Source: Lewinellaceae bacterium SD302
GTDB taxonomy: Bacteria; Bacteroidota; Bacteroidia; Chitinophagales; Saprospiraceae
NCBI GenBank assembly: GCA_002591745.1
Contig: PDLQ01000023.1
Span: forward strand, 31,050 to 95,049
Reading direction: 5' to 3'
Length of the DNA stretch: 64,000 bases
A model generated the notes under the pieces. It made no database searches. It was given only the letters and a program-made list of their open reading frames with translations, and was not told the DNA's origin. The position numbers and the translations under genes were made by a program. Of the stretch, positions 35,293 through 43,188 are shown in pieces (the stretch's first letter is position 1; the number at the start of each line of letters is the position of its first letter).

Positions 35293-35589
35293 AGGTTTGT
35301 GGAGGACCTTATCAGTACGCTCGACGCAGGAGGCCGGCCGAAAGTGTCTTTAATATTCTGGATTTTAAATTCCAGATTTTACCAAAGCAGCCTGTACGGG
35401 TGTTTTGTAAAAATCTGAAATCCTAAATAGCCGAACCAGTCTTCAGCCTACCTTCTTCTAAGTCGTCGTGTGTACCAATACACAATATGGCCTTCATTAA
35501 CACAGCTACTTTGAAGTCCAAAAACCTGACAATACAACTCATATATCCTAAGATCACGAAGCAAAAACAAGCTTGGGTCAATCACCTCC

Positions 35590-35658
35590 AGCGAATTTTC
35601 GCTAAAATTCTTGTCAATCCGCAAATCTGCCTTTAAATTTGCTGAGCGAAAATTCGCT
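35590..35658. promoter_or_regulatory. pair of AGCGAA-NN-TTCGCT operators
   Basis: AGCGAATTTTCGCT at 35590-35603 and its exact reverse complement AGCGAAAATTCGCT at 35645-35658 flank the promoter; start-to-start distance is 55 bp. Each is itself a 6-2-6 palindrome. The second covers the expected transcription start, so a bound repressor would block initiation. Confidence 0.65.
35611..35641 (+). promoter_or_regulatory. promoter of the acyl-CoA dehydrogenase gene
   Basis: TTG at 35611-35613, 20-bp spacer, TAAATTTG at 35634-35641. The ATG follows 40 bp downstream. Confidence 0.7.
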
Positions 35659-35681
35659 AGATGTCTTAAAACAGTCCGATT

Positions 35682-37487
35682 ATGTCTGATACACTCGCCC
35701 CCGTCAAAGCCCTCAGTGGTGGAGAATTTCTGATTGCCGATTACGCCAACCAGCAAACTTTCACGCCCGAGATGTTCAACGAAGAACAGCGTATGGTACG
35801 CGATATGGTTGAAGATTTCATCGAGGCTGAGATCCTGACGAGGCTGGATGACATTGACAAGCAAAAGGACAACATCGCCGTTAAGTTGCTTGACCAAATG
35901 GCCGAACTCGGCTTACTGGGTAGTCATATGCCCGAAGAGTACGGTGGTATGGCCATGGACACCAATACCAACACGCTCATCTGCGACGTGATGGGTGGTT
36001 CCAGCGGCTCTTTCACCGTAAGTTACGCGGCCCATACCGGCATTGGTATGCTGCCGATCCTGTATTTCGGTACCGAAGCACAGAAGGAAAAATACCTGCC
36101 CCGCCTCATCAGTGGTGAATTGAAAGCAGCCTACTGTCTCACCGAACCGGCCTCCGGTTCCGACGCCCTGGGAGCCAAGAGCCGGGCCGATCTCAGTGAA
36201 GATGGCAGTCACTACGTACTGAATGGCCAAAAAATGTGGATCTCCAACGGCGGATTTGCCGACGTATTCATCGTTTTTGCCCAGATCGACGGTGACAAAT
36301 TCACCGGTTTCATTGTTCCCCGCGACAGCGAAGGACTTACCCTGGGGGCCGAAGAGGATAAACTCGGTATCAAAGGCAGTTCTACCCGGCAAGTATTTTT
36401 TGAGAACGTAAAAGTACCGACCGATCACCTGCTGGGTGAGATCGGCCGTGGTCACATCATTGCCTTCAGCGTTTTGAATACCGGTCGTTTCAAATTACAC
36501 GCCCTCAGCATCGGTGGTTGTAAGCGCAGCCTTACCAGCGGCATCAAGTACGCCAATGAGCGCGTACAGTTCAAGCAACCGATTAGCAATTTCGGGGCTA
36601 TCAAGTACAAGATCGGCCAGGCGGCCATCCGTATTTTTGCCGGCGAAGCAGCGCTCTACCGGGTCAGTGACATGATCCAGAAGATGAATAAACAGTTGAT
36701 GGCCAACGGCACGAGTTTCGCCGACGCCAAACGCGAAGCCGCCGAAGAATACGCCATTGAGTGTGCCTTGCTCAAGTTTCTGGGTTCCGAAACCCTGGAT
36801 TACGTCGTTGACGAAGTACTGCAAATCCACGGTGGAATGGGTTACAGCGAAGAAGGTACGGCTGCCCGCGCCTACCGCGACGCCCGTATCAACCGCATCT
36901 ATGAAGGCACCAACGAGATCAATCGCCTCCTCAGCGTAGACATGCTCCTGAAGCGTGCCATGAAAGGTAAACTCGACATCGTCGGACCAGCCTGGGCTGT
37001 TCAGAAAGAACTGGCCGGCATGCCCAGCATGGAGCCCGTTTCCGGAGAGTATGGCCACGAGATCAAGGCCGTTGGCGAATTCAAAAAGCTTATCCTCATG
37101 GTAGCCGGTGCCGCCGCCAAGAGTCAGATGGAAGGCCAGATCGACCTTAAGCAGGAGCAAGAGATACTGATGAATGTCTCTGACATGCTCGCCGGGCTAC
37201 TCGAATCCGAAAGTTTGCTGATGCGGGTCGCTCAACTCCGGGAAACCGGCACCGGCGCTCACCCCCAGGATGTCTACGACGCTATCCTACGCACTTACTT
37301 CCACGACTTTAACGCCACCATTGGTAAACTGGCTACCGATGCCGTTGCCGGCTTCGCCGAGGGCGATCTGTTACGCACTTTCAGCATGGGTATCAAGCGT
37401 TTCACGAAGTACCCGATTCAAAACAGCAAAAAATTGCGCCGCGTAGTAGCCGACTATCTTATTGAAAAGGATGCTTACGTCCTATAG
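35682..37487 (+). CDS. acyl-CoA dehydrogenase family protein
   Basis: This 601-residue FAD enzyme catalyses the first oxidation of fatty acid beta-oxidation. Domain marks are the helical N-terminus (EEQRMVRDMVEDFIEAE), YCLTEPASGSDA and WISNGGFAD in the flavin-binding middle part, IHGGMGYSEE, and the catalytic base Glu408 in RIYEGTNEINR. That position and a C-terminal extension of about 170 helical residues resemble the very-long-chain type. It is monocistronic, followed by a strong terminator. The operator pair upstream suggests control by a TetR- or GntR-like fatty-acid regulator, which is not encoded in the window. Confidence 0.94.
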   Translation: MSDTLAPVKALSGGEFLIADYANQQTFTPEMFNEEQRMVRDMVEDFIEAEILTRLDDIDKQKDNIAVKLLDQMAELGLLGSHMPEEYGGMAMDTNTNTLICDVMGGSSGSFTVSYAAHTGIGMLPILYFGTEAQKEKYLPRLISGELKAAYCLTEPASGSDALGAKSRADLSEDGSHYVLNGQKMWISNGGFADVFIVFAQIDGDKFTGFIVPRDSEGLTLGAEEDKLGIKGSSTRQVFFENVKVPTDHLLGEIGRGHIIAFSVLNTGRFKLHALSIGGCKRSLTSGIKYANERVQFKQPISNFGAIKYKIGQAAIRIFAGEAALYRVSDMIQKMNKQLMANGTSFADAKREAAEEYAIECALLKFLGSETLDYVVDEVLQIHGGMGYSEEGTAARAYRDARINRIYEGTNEINRLLSVDMLLKRAMKGKLDIVGPAWAVQKELAGMPSMEPVSGEYGHEIKAVGEFKKLILMVAGAAAKSQMEGQIDLKQEQEILMNVSDMLAGLLESESLLMRVAQLRETGTGAHPQDVYDAILRTYFHDFNATIGKLATDAVAGFAEGDLLRTFSMGIKRFTKYPIQNSKKLRRVVADYLIEKDAYVL

Positions 37488-37559
37488 TGCACCGCACCGT
37501 GAAGCGTCTGATTTTCATGGTGCGCCAGCACTTCCAAGAATTTTCTGGACTGTGTAACT

Positions 37560-37595
37560 GACCCCGGGGGCCGTTTGGCGCTCGGGGTCTTTTTT
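37560..37595 (+). terminator. terminator after the acyl-CoA dehydrogenase gene
   Basis: GACCCCG (37560-37566) pairs with CGGGGTC (37583-37589) and TTTTTT follows. A second hairpin, TCCCGAT-TCAT-ATCGGGA, lies at 37654-37671. Confidence 0.85.
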
Positions 37596-37719
37596 GTAGC
37601 TCCTAGTAAAGGATTTACATTGTTTTGGCCGCTCTGACGAGTACCTCGGACCGTCCCGATTCATATCGGGATCGCCCCCGGGTTCCTACTTGACAACTTT
37701 ACGGCCGATGAACCACATC

Positions 37720-39456
37720 CTATTGCCGCGTTTCAATGGACGAGCCAGGCTGATTACCCGAATAAATCGGATTGATCAAGGCCGCCAATATAACCGTTAC
37801 CACGCAACCGATCAGGTTTAGCCAGAGGTAGGCCAGGTCGATGATGCCATACTGGTTAAGTACAAAAGTTGCGATGATGAGGATTTCGGTGACGATGGCA
37901 GCGATCAACACCGCCCGGCCGCCGATCTTTTTGAACAGGAAAGCAACCACGAAAATGCCTAAGATGACGCCGTAAAACAACGAACCGATGATATTGACAG
38001 CCTGGATCAGGTTGTCGAACAGGTCAGCGAAGAAGGCGAAAGTCAAGGCGATGCCGCCCCAGAGGATGGTCAGCCATTTGGAAGCGCTCAGGTAATGAGC
38101 GTCGTCTTCGTCTTTCTTGTAGAGTCGGCGATAAAGATCGACCATACTGGTGGTAGCCAGGGCACTAAGCTCCGAACTGGTGCTGGACATAGCCGCCGAA
38201 AAAATGACCGCCAGCAGTATTCCGATGAGGCCAATGGGTAAGTAATTAACGATGAAGGTAATGAATACGTAATCCTTGTCTACCGTCTTAGCATCCGGAT
38301 CAACGGATTCGATAATCGCGTCTACATTACCACGAATTTCCTTGTCGCGCAGGTCAATAGCCTGCAATCGGCCCTGTAGTTCATCAACGCCGTTCTGCTC
38401 GGTCTCGGGACGTTTGAGCTCGGTGGCCATTTCCTGGATGACGTTTTCCCGTTCGGTCATCAAGCCGGCGTAGGTATCTTCCAGGGCGGCCAGATCAGGC
38501 GCTCTTTCGGAAGCTCTGACAGTCTCCAGATTAGCTGAATTAAAGTGAACCGGCGGGCGATTGAACAAGAAAAAGACGTAAACCAGTACCCCTACGAAGA
38601 GTACCATGAACTGCATGGGCACTTTGAAAATACCGTTAAAGAGCAAGCCCAGCCGACTTTCCGTCAAGCTTTTCCCACTCAGATAACGCTGGACCTGACT
38701 CTGGTCAGTACCGAAATAACTTAGAAATAGAAAGACCCCGCCAATAAGGCCGGACCAGATGTTATAGCGATCCCTAAGATCGAAATTCCAGTCTACGACC
38801 TCCAGCTTACCAGTTTTACCAGCCAGGTTGAGGGCGTCTGAAAAGCCAATGTCCGGCGGCAACTTATAGATCACGACTACCGCTGCGGCGGCCATGCCGA
38901 TCAGAATCACGATCATTTGCTGTTTCTGGGTTACCGAAACGGCTTTAGAACCACCAACCACCGTATAGAAGATCACGACGATTCCAATGAGCAGAACCGT
39001 AAGCCCCAATGACCAACCCAGAATTTTACTTAAAATAATGGCCGGGGCATAAATTGTAATACCCGCTGCCAAACCACGCTGAATGAGAAACAGGATAGCC
39101 GTGAGTACGCGCACACGCACATCGAAGCGCCCCTCCAGGTACTCGTAAGCCGTATAAACATTGAGCCGATAGTAAATCGGCAGTACAAAAATGCACAGGA
39201 TGACCATGGCAATAGGCAAGCCGAAGTAGAACTGGGCAAAACCCATTCCGTCTTCGAAAGCCTGGCCGGGCGTGCTCAGAAAAGTGATGGCACTGGCCTG
39301 AGTAGCCATGACGGACAGGCCGATTGTCCACCATTTCAGGTCTCGCTCACCCCGCAGGTAAGCGTCAGCAGTATGAATATTACGGGTTTTGTATACGCCG
39401 TAGATGACAATGGCGGCCAAAGTGCCGCCCATGATGAGCCAATCGATTAAATGCAT
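37720..39456 (-). CDS. sodium/solute symporter (SSS family)
   Basis: This 578-residue membrane protein has about 13-14 helices. SSS signatures are WWTIGLSVMATQASAITFLSTP near the N-terminus, GSKAVSVTQKQQ, and YLPIGLIGILLAVIFSAAMSSTSSELSALATT around residue 420. A hydrophilic insertion of about 90 residues (320-405) is predicted to be a charged helix and is larger than in simple proline or glucose symporters. It would import an organic solute with sodium; the solute is unknown. A 48-residue membrane protein gene lies just upstream, and the pair shares the promoter at 39638-39670. Confidence 0.93.
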   Translation of the reverse strand: MHLIDWLIMGGTLAAIVIYGVYKTRNIHTADAYLRGERDLKWWTIGLSVMATQASAITFLSTPGQAFEDGMGFAQFYFGLPIAMVILCIFVLPIYYRLNVYTAYEYLEGRFDVRVRVLTAILFLIQRGLAAGITIYAPAIILSKILGWSLGLTVLLIGIVVIFYTVVGGSKAVSVTQKQQMIVILIGMAAAAVVVIYKLPPDIGFSDALNLAGKTGKLEVVDWNFDLRDRYNIWSGLIGGVFLFLSYFGTDQSQVQRYLSGKSLTESRLGLLFNGIFKVPMQFMVLFVGVLVYVFFLFNRPPVHFNSANLETVRASERAPDLAALEDTYAGLMTERENVIQEMATELKRPETEQNGVDELQGRLQAIDLRDKEIRGNVDAIIESVDPDAKTVDKDYVFITFIVNYLPIGLIGILLAVIFSAAMSSTSSELSALATTSMVDLYRRLYKKDEDDAHYLSASKWLTILWGGIALTFAFFADLFDNLIQAVNIIGSLFYGVILGIFVVAFLFKKIGGRAVLIAAIVTEILIIATFVLNQYGIIDLAYLWLNLIGCVVTVILAALINPIYSGNQPGSSIETRQ

Positions 39457-39465
39457 GGGGATAGA

Positions 39466-39612
39466 TCAGGCGTAAGCTTCGCCGAAACGAACGAACAGGT
39501 AAATAATGAAGACGTGCAGGGCGAGAACAAAAAGATAGACGTTGCGCCAATTGCCAAGGACCGGTGGCTGATCCGACTGTTCCTCCGGTGGAGTTGATGG
39601 GGTGGTTTGCAT
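39466..39612 (-). CDS. 48-residue membrane protein preceding the symporter
   Basis: It starts at ATG 39612 (the open frame continues to 39678, but that part overlaps the promoter). The N-terminal half is polar and Pro-rich (MQTTPSTPPEEQSDQPP); the C-terminal half is one membrane helix (VYLFVLALHVFIIYLFV). It ends 9 bp before the symporter start, so it is co-transcribed. It could be a small accessory subunit of the symporter. It resembles no named family that can be recalled with certainty. Confidence 0.7.
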   Translation of the reverse strand: MQTTPSTPPEEQSDQPPVLGNWRNVYLFVLALHVFIIYLFVRFGEAYA

Positions 39613-39637
39613 GGGGGTGGTTGAGCTAAATACCCTC

Positions 39638-39670
39638 CAAAGGTAAGTAAGCGAGCCTAATTCCCGGCAA
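39638..39670 (-). promoter_or_regulatory. promoter of the small-protein/symporter operon
   Basis: On the minus strand TTG (39670-39668), 22-bp spacer, TACCTTTG (39645-39638), 25 bp before the ATG at 39612. Confidence 0.6.
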
Positions 39671-39685
39671 GCCCGCATAAAACCC

Positions 39686-39693
39686 TAAATTTG
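39686..39693 (+). promoter_or_regulatory. -7 box of the gliding-type secreted protein gene
   Basis: TAAATTTG, 28 bp before the ATG at 39722. It is divergent from the symporter promoter, with 40 bp between the two -7 boxes. No clear -33. Confidence 0.5.
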
Positions 39694-39721
39694 CAGTTCG
39701 TCCCTTTGTAGCTTTCATCCC

Positions 39722-42103
39722 ATGAACATTCGATTAACCACGATCCTCACGATCGTTACCTGCTTTGCCGTATCGGTACTATCTGCCCAAAGACAAGCCA
39801 ATCACTGGCACTTCGGCGATTCAATATCCATAAATTTCACCAGTGGAAGTCCTCAGCTAGACCCTCCATCCGGCATGACGACCCTTGAGGGTAGCGCGGC
39901 CCAGTCAGACGAACAGGGCAATTTACTTTTCTATACCAACGGCGGCGGATACCCGGCAGCTTTTGATGAAAATACCGGCTTCATCTGGAACCGCGACCAC
40001 GAGATCATGTACGATATGGAGGGGATCGAAGGTGGCAACAACAACGCTGCACAATCTGCGATCGTCTTCCCGGTTCCCGGGGAAGAAAATAACCGCTATT
40101 ATCTCTTCACCATGGAGGAAACGGATTACCTGCTGGGTGGCAGCCCCCCGGATCAGCCATTGGGCCGTGGACTTAGCTACTTTATCGTAGATATGAACCT
40201 CAACGGTGGACTCGGAGGAGTTGAAATAGCTGACGAGCGTGTTTTCGTCCCCGCCTACGAGGGGCTCACTGCTATTGCCATGCGTGGTTCAACCGAGGGT
40301 TACTGGGTTATTACCCATAATCTTGGGTTGAACTGGGTAGTTGTTCCCGTTACCGCCTCTGGAGTGGGCGAGCCCATTATTTATCCTCTCGCCATCGGTG
40401 AACTGGTGGAAGGCATCATCAAGGGAAGTCCGGATGGCAATTGGTTACTGAATGAAAAGCGCCTGTTTTCCTTTGATCCGGTTACGGGCATTCCGGCCAA
40501 TTCATCATCTTTCTCGTTTGGTGATATTAGTGACCTATCTTCCTCTTTTACGCCAGACAGTCGGTTCCTGTTTTCCATCCGTTCCGGCCCGGCCGGACAA
40601 GCCCTCACCCGTTTCGACCTTACCGCCGCCGACATCGAGGCCTCGGCCGCTATCCTGGCCATCATTGAGCCGGAAACTTTCGTCTTTCAAATGGAAATAG
40701 GCCCCAATGGATCACTCTACTTTTTAGAAAGCAAGCCCATCGACGGATTTTACACACTCTCCGAAATCAGTTGCCCCAGTACGGATGCGCCAACACTGAA
40801 TCGGCAAATCCTGGAGTTTCCCGACGTGGAAGACCCTTTCACCGGCCTGCCCAACTATCCACCGGACATCTTTCAAAGCTTAGCCAGCCAGGAAGATACC
40901 CTGGTCGTATTCAATGACACCGTCACAATTTGTCCACAGGAAGATGCCATCTTCCTGGCCCTCGATCTGGGTGATACTTACAGCTGGTCAACCGGTAGTT
41001 CCGATAGCCTGATCCAGGTAACTATGGCGGGCAATTACAGCGTTACCATCACTGGCGGCTGCCAAGTGACCGTCGAAAATTTTGTACTCGATGTGCGTAA
41101 CGACACTATTCGCATCATCAACGACAGTTTTCTAGTCTGCCCGCAAACCGAAGTACAATTGATTCCACAGACCGAAGCCACCGGATATCAATGGTCTAAT
41201 GGCAGCACGGCTCCTTTTATCGAAGTCAGCGTTCCCGGCGATTATCACGTTACCATCACCGGTGATTGCGAGCCTAAAGTCGAGTCTTATTACATCGCAA
41301 ATTTACCGGAAATAACCGGTGATATTGTCTTCCTGTCGGATACCAGCTTACTATGCGCCGGGCAGGATTCTATCGTACTCACCTATGCTGCCAGTGAAGT
41401 ACCTGAATCGATAAATTGGATCGTTACTGAAATCGGCACGAACCTGGAAGACGCTTTCAACACCGACACCATCACCCTGCCGGTCAGCGAATTTGGCCAG
41501 AACATTGAACTGAATCTTTTGGGGGAATGTGGCTTTGTCCGTCGTTTCTACACCTACGTCCCTGCTCCTGGCCTTGATCCTCAAATTGAGATCAGCGTCG
41601 AAGCACCGGAACGACTTTGCCCGGGCGATGAAATAGCGCTTACGGTAGTTGGGGTGACTAACGAAGTAGCAGTGTTTTGGGAGGACGGCAGCAATGGTAG
41701 CTTCCGGACGATCGGATCAGCCGACTCCAGTATCAATTACTTCGCCACCATTGTCAATAATTGTAATGACAGCCTCCGACTCGACGTCGAATTGGACTAC
41801 AGTGACTGCCCCATCGAGTGCGAGGCCGCCATCCCTGAATTGATCACACCAAATAATGATGGTATCAACGATATTTTTCGCTTGTTCTCCAATTGCCTCG
41901 ATCAGGTCGAGGAATTCCAACTACTTATTTTTAATCGCTGGGGGCAGCCCGTTTTCGATTCAACGAACCCGCTACAAGGCTGGGACGGTGAACTGAATGG
42001 CGAGCCGCAAGCGATGGACGTTTATCTATACCGGATCAGGTACAAATTTCGGGATGAAATGAATGGAAGAGAGCAAGATGGGCAGTTTTCGCTCGTGCGA
42101 TAA
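39722..42103 (+). CDS. secreted protein with gliding-motility-associated C-terminal domain (T9SS type B)
   Basis: This 793-residue protein has a signal peptide (residues 1-22, ending SVLSAQ). Residues 25-390 read like a propeller or lipid-free beta domain (NHWHFGDSISINF, GNLLFYTNGGG) of the type seen in large Bacteroidota surface proteins. Next come two similar Ig-like repeats of about 75 residues (CPQEDAIFLALDLGDTYSWS and CPQTEVQLIPQTEATGYQWS, each ending YSVTITGGC/YHVTITGDC). The last 90 residues are the CHU_C domain: ELITPNNDGINDIF, IFNRWGQPVFDS, GWDG. That domain sends proteins through T9SS to the cell surface. It may be an adhesin. Confidence 0.9.
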   Translation: MNIRLTTILTIVTCFAVSVLSAQRQANHWHFGDSISINFTSGSPQLDPPSGMTTLEGSAAQSDEQGNLLFYTNGGGYPAAFDENTGFIWNRDHEIMYDMEGIEGGNNNAAQSAIVFPVPGEENNRYYLFTMEETDYLLGGSPPDQPLGRGLSYFIVDMNLNGGLGGVEIADERVFVPAYEGLTAIAMRGSTEGYWVITHNLGLNWVVVPVTASGVGEPIIYPLAIGELVEGIIKGSPDGNWLLNEKRLFSFDPVTGIPANSSSFSFGDISDLSSSFTPDSRFLFSIRSGPAGQALTRFDLTAADIEASAAILAIIEPETFVFQMEIGPNGSLYFLESKPIDGFYTLSEISCPSTDAPTLNRQILEFPDVEDPFTGLPNYPPDIFQSLASQEDTLVVFNDTVTICPQEDAIFLALDLGDTYSWSTGSSDSLIQVTMAGNYSVTITGGCQVTVENFVLDVRNDTIRIINDSFLVCPQTEVQLIPQTEATGYQWSNGSTAPFIEVSVPGDYHVTITGDCEPKVESYYIANLPEITGDIVFLSDTSLLCAGQDSIVLTYAASEVPESINWIVTEIGTNLEDAFNTDTITLPVSEFGQNIELNLLGECGFVRRFYTYVPAPGLDPQIEISVEAPERLCPGDEIALTVVGVTNEVAVFWEDGSNGSFRTIGSADSSINYFATIVNNCNDSLRLDVELDYSDCPIECEAAIPELITPNNDGINDIFRLFSNCLDQVEEFQLLIFNRWGQPVFDSTNPLQGWDGELNGEPQAMDVYLYRIRYKFRDEMNGREQDGQFSLVR

Positions 42104-42225
42104 CCAAGTAGTCGGACAGAATTTATCCAACATTTCCAACTGGCAGACTTTGGTCACGGAAAAGGCGGAAAACACAGGCAATGCCGTAGTGTTCGTGAAA
42201 CTTCCCAACTTTGCCCGACTACTTA

Positions 42226-43017
42226 TTAAACCGCCTGACCTTTACCCTTATCCCTCAATTGAACAGATTGCTCTACCTGCTCATCCAGCAAGTGATTCGC
42301 GTATTTACTGGGCGTCATGCCTTCGTGGTCGCGAAATACTTTGTAAAAGGTACTCTTGTTCTTGAAACCACAGCGTTGGGCAACACCGTAATAGGTATGC
42401 TCACGATGCTCACCCCGGTGGATGTACTTCTTGACTTCCTCAACTCGAAATGCATTGATATAGGTCAGGAAATTGATGCCGCCAAAATGATTGATCACCT
42501 GGCTAAGGTATTTGGTGTTGGTGTCCATCCGGATAGCCAGCTTGCGGAGGGTCAGATTGGGGTCCAGGTAAGCCTTTTCCTCTTTCATGATCAACTGGAT
42601 ATCTTCGAAAAGACGAATCTCATCCAGACCACGTAAACTACTGGTACGGTATTTGACCTCCAGATTCATCATCGGAATGTCGCTATCATCGGTTATCTTG
42701 TCCCCGTCGATCTCGAATGCGAGGTAATTAACGAGTTCTTTAACGGAATTGTAAATCGGGTGAACCACCAGTTTACAAATGTAAGGATCACCGTTTTTAC
42801 GATAATTCGTAATTGCGTCTTTGAACGACTCCCCACTGGACAAGCCTTTACGGATACGCTGGACAGCTTCTGGCTCTGTTTTAGGACCTTGCAGGATCGC
42901 GCCGGGAGATTTCCCGACAACTTCCTGATACTTATAACCGGTGATGGATTCGAAATCATGATTAACCCACAGGATTCGGCGTTCAGCATCCGTTAGAATT
43001 ACGGCTACTTGATACAT
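42226..43017 (-). CDS. PAS-domain AraC-type transcriptional regulator
   Basis: The protein has 263 residues from ATG 43017; the frame can be read from a GTG at 43047. Residues 1-110 are a PAS sensor domain (DAERRILWVNHDFESITGY, YKYQEVVGKSPGAIL, YRKNGDPYICKLVVHPI). The C-terminal 100 residues are the AraC DNA-binding pair of helix-turn-helices (LTLRKLAIRMDTNTKYLSQV, then YYGVAQRCGFKNKSTFYKVF). There is no membrane helix, so it senses a cytoplasmic ligand or redox state. It diverges from the large gene at 43189, with about 170 bp between them, which makes that gene a candidate target. Confidence 0.92.
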   Translation of the reverse strand: MYQVAVILTDAERRILWVNHDFESITGYKYQEVVGKSPGAILQGPKTEPEAVQRIRKGLSSGESFKDAITNYRKNGDPYICKLVVHPIYNSVKELVNYLAFEIDGDKITDDSDIPMMNLEVKYRTSSLRGLDEIRLFEDIQLIMKEEKAYLDPNLTLRKLAIRMDTNTKYLSQVINHFGGINFLTYINAFRVEEVKKYIHRGEHREHTYYGVAQRCGFKNKSTFYKVFRDHEGMTPSKYANHLLDEQVEQSVQLRDKGKGQAV

Positions 43018-43188
43018 ACTTAGTTTGTTTACGCCATTGACCTGCACGAAAATATTCGCTAGGGTTTGAAAACAGACACGGAGAAAACCACGCGACTAAT
43101 GATCAAAACCAAATTAGAGAATAGCCTCGCCGATTTCAAATGATTACAGGAATCACTATCCAGGCAAGCCGATTGACTGGTAAAATTG

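Larger units (their letters stand above)
35269..35681. other. 413-bp intergenic region between recG and the acyl-CoA dehydrogenase gene
   Basis: It contains copy 12 of the 10-mer, a palindrome-like TCTGGA...TCCAGA around 35358-35378, a 9-of-10 copy of the 10-mer at 35514-35523 (minus) and the promoter/operator cluster at 35590-35658. No gene is supported. Confidence 0.6.

Noticed and set aside
20336..35450. Identical 14-mer CAGTCTTCAGCCTA at 20336 and 35437, both intergenic.
   Set aside because: Several identical 14-mers are expected by chance in a window of this size.
20377..37643. TGGCCGCTCTAACGAGTA at 20377-20394 and the same word with one change at 37626-37643.
   Set aside because: An 18-mer pair with one mismatch is expected a few times by chance in 64 kb on both strands, and similarity does not extend beyond it in a convincing way.
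42106..42224. 10-bp inverted repeat AAGTAGTCGG/CCGACTACTT with 99 bp between the arms, between convergent genes.
   Set aside because: The loop is long and there is no T run, so neither a terminator nor an operator can be supported.
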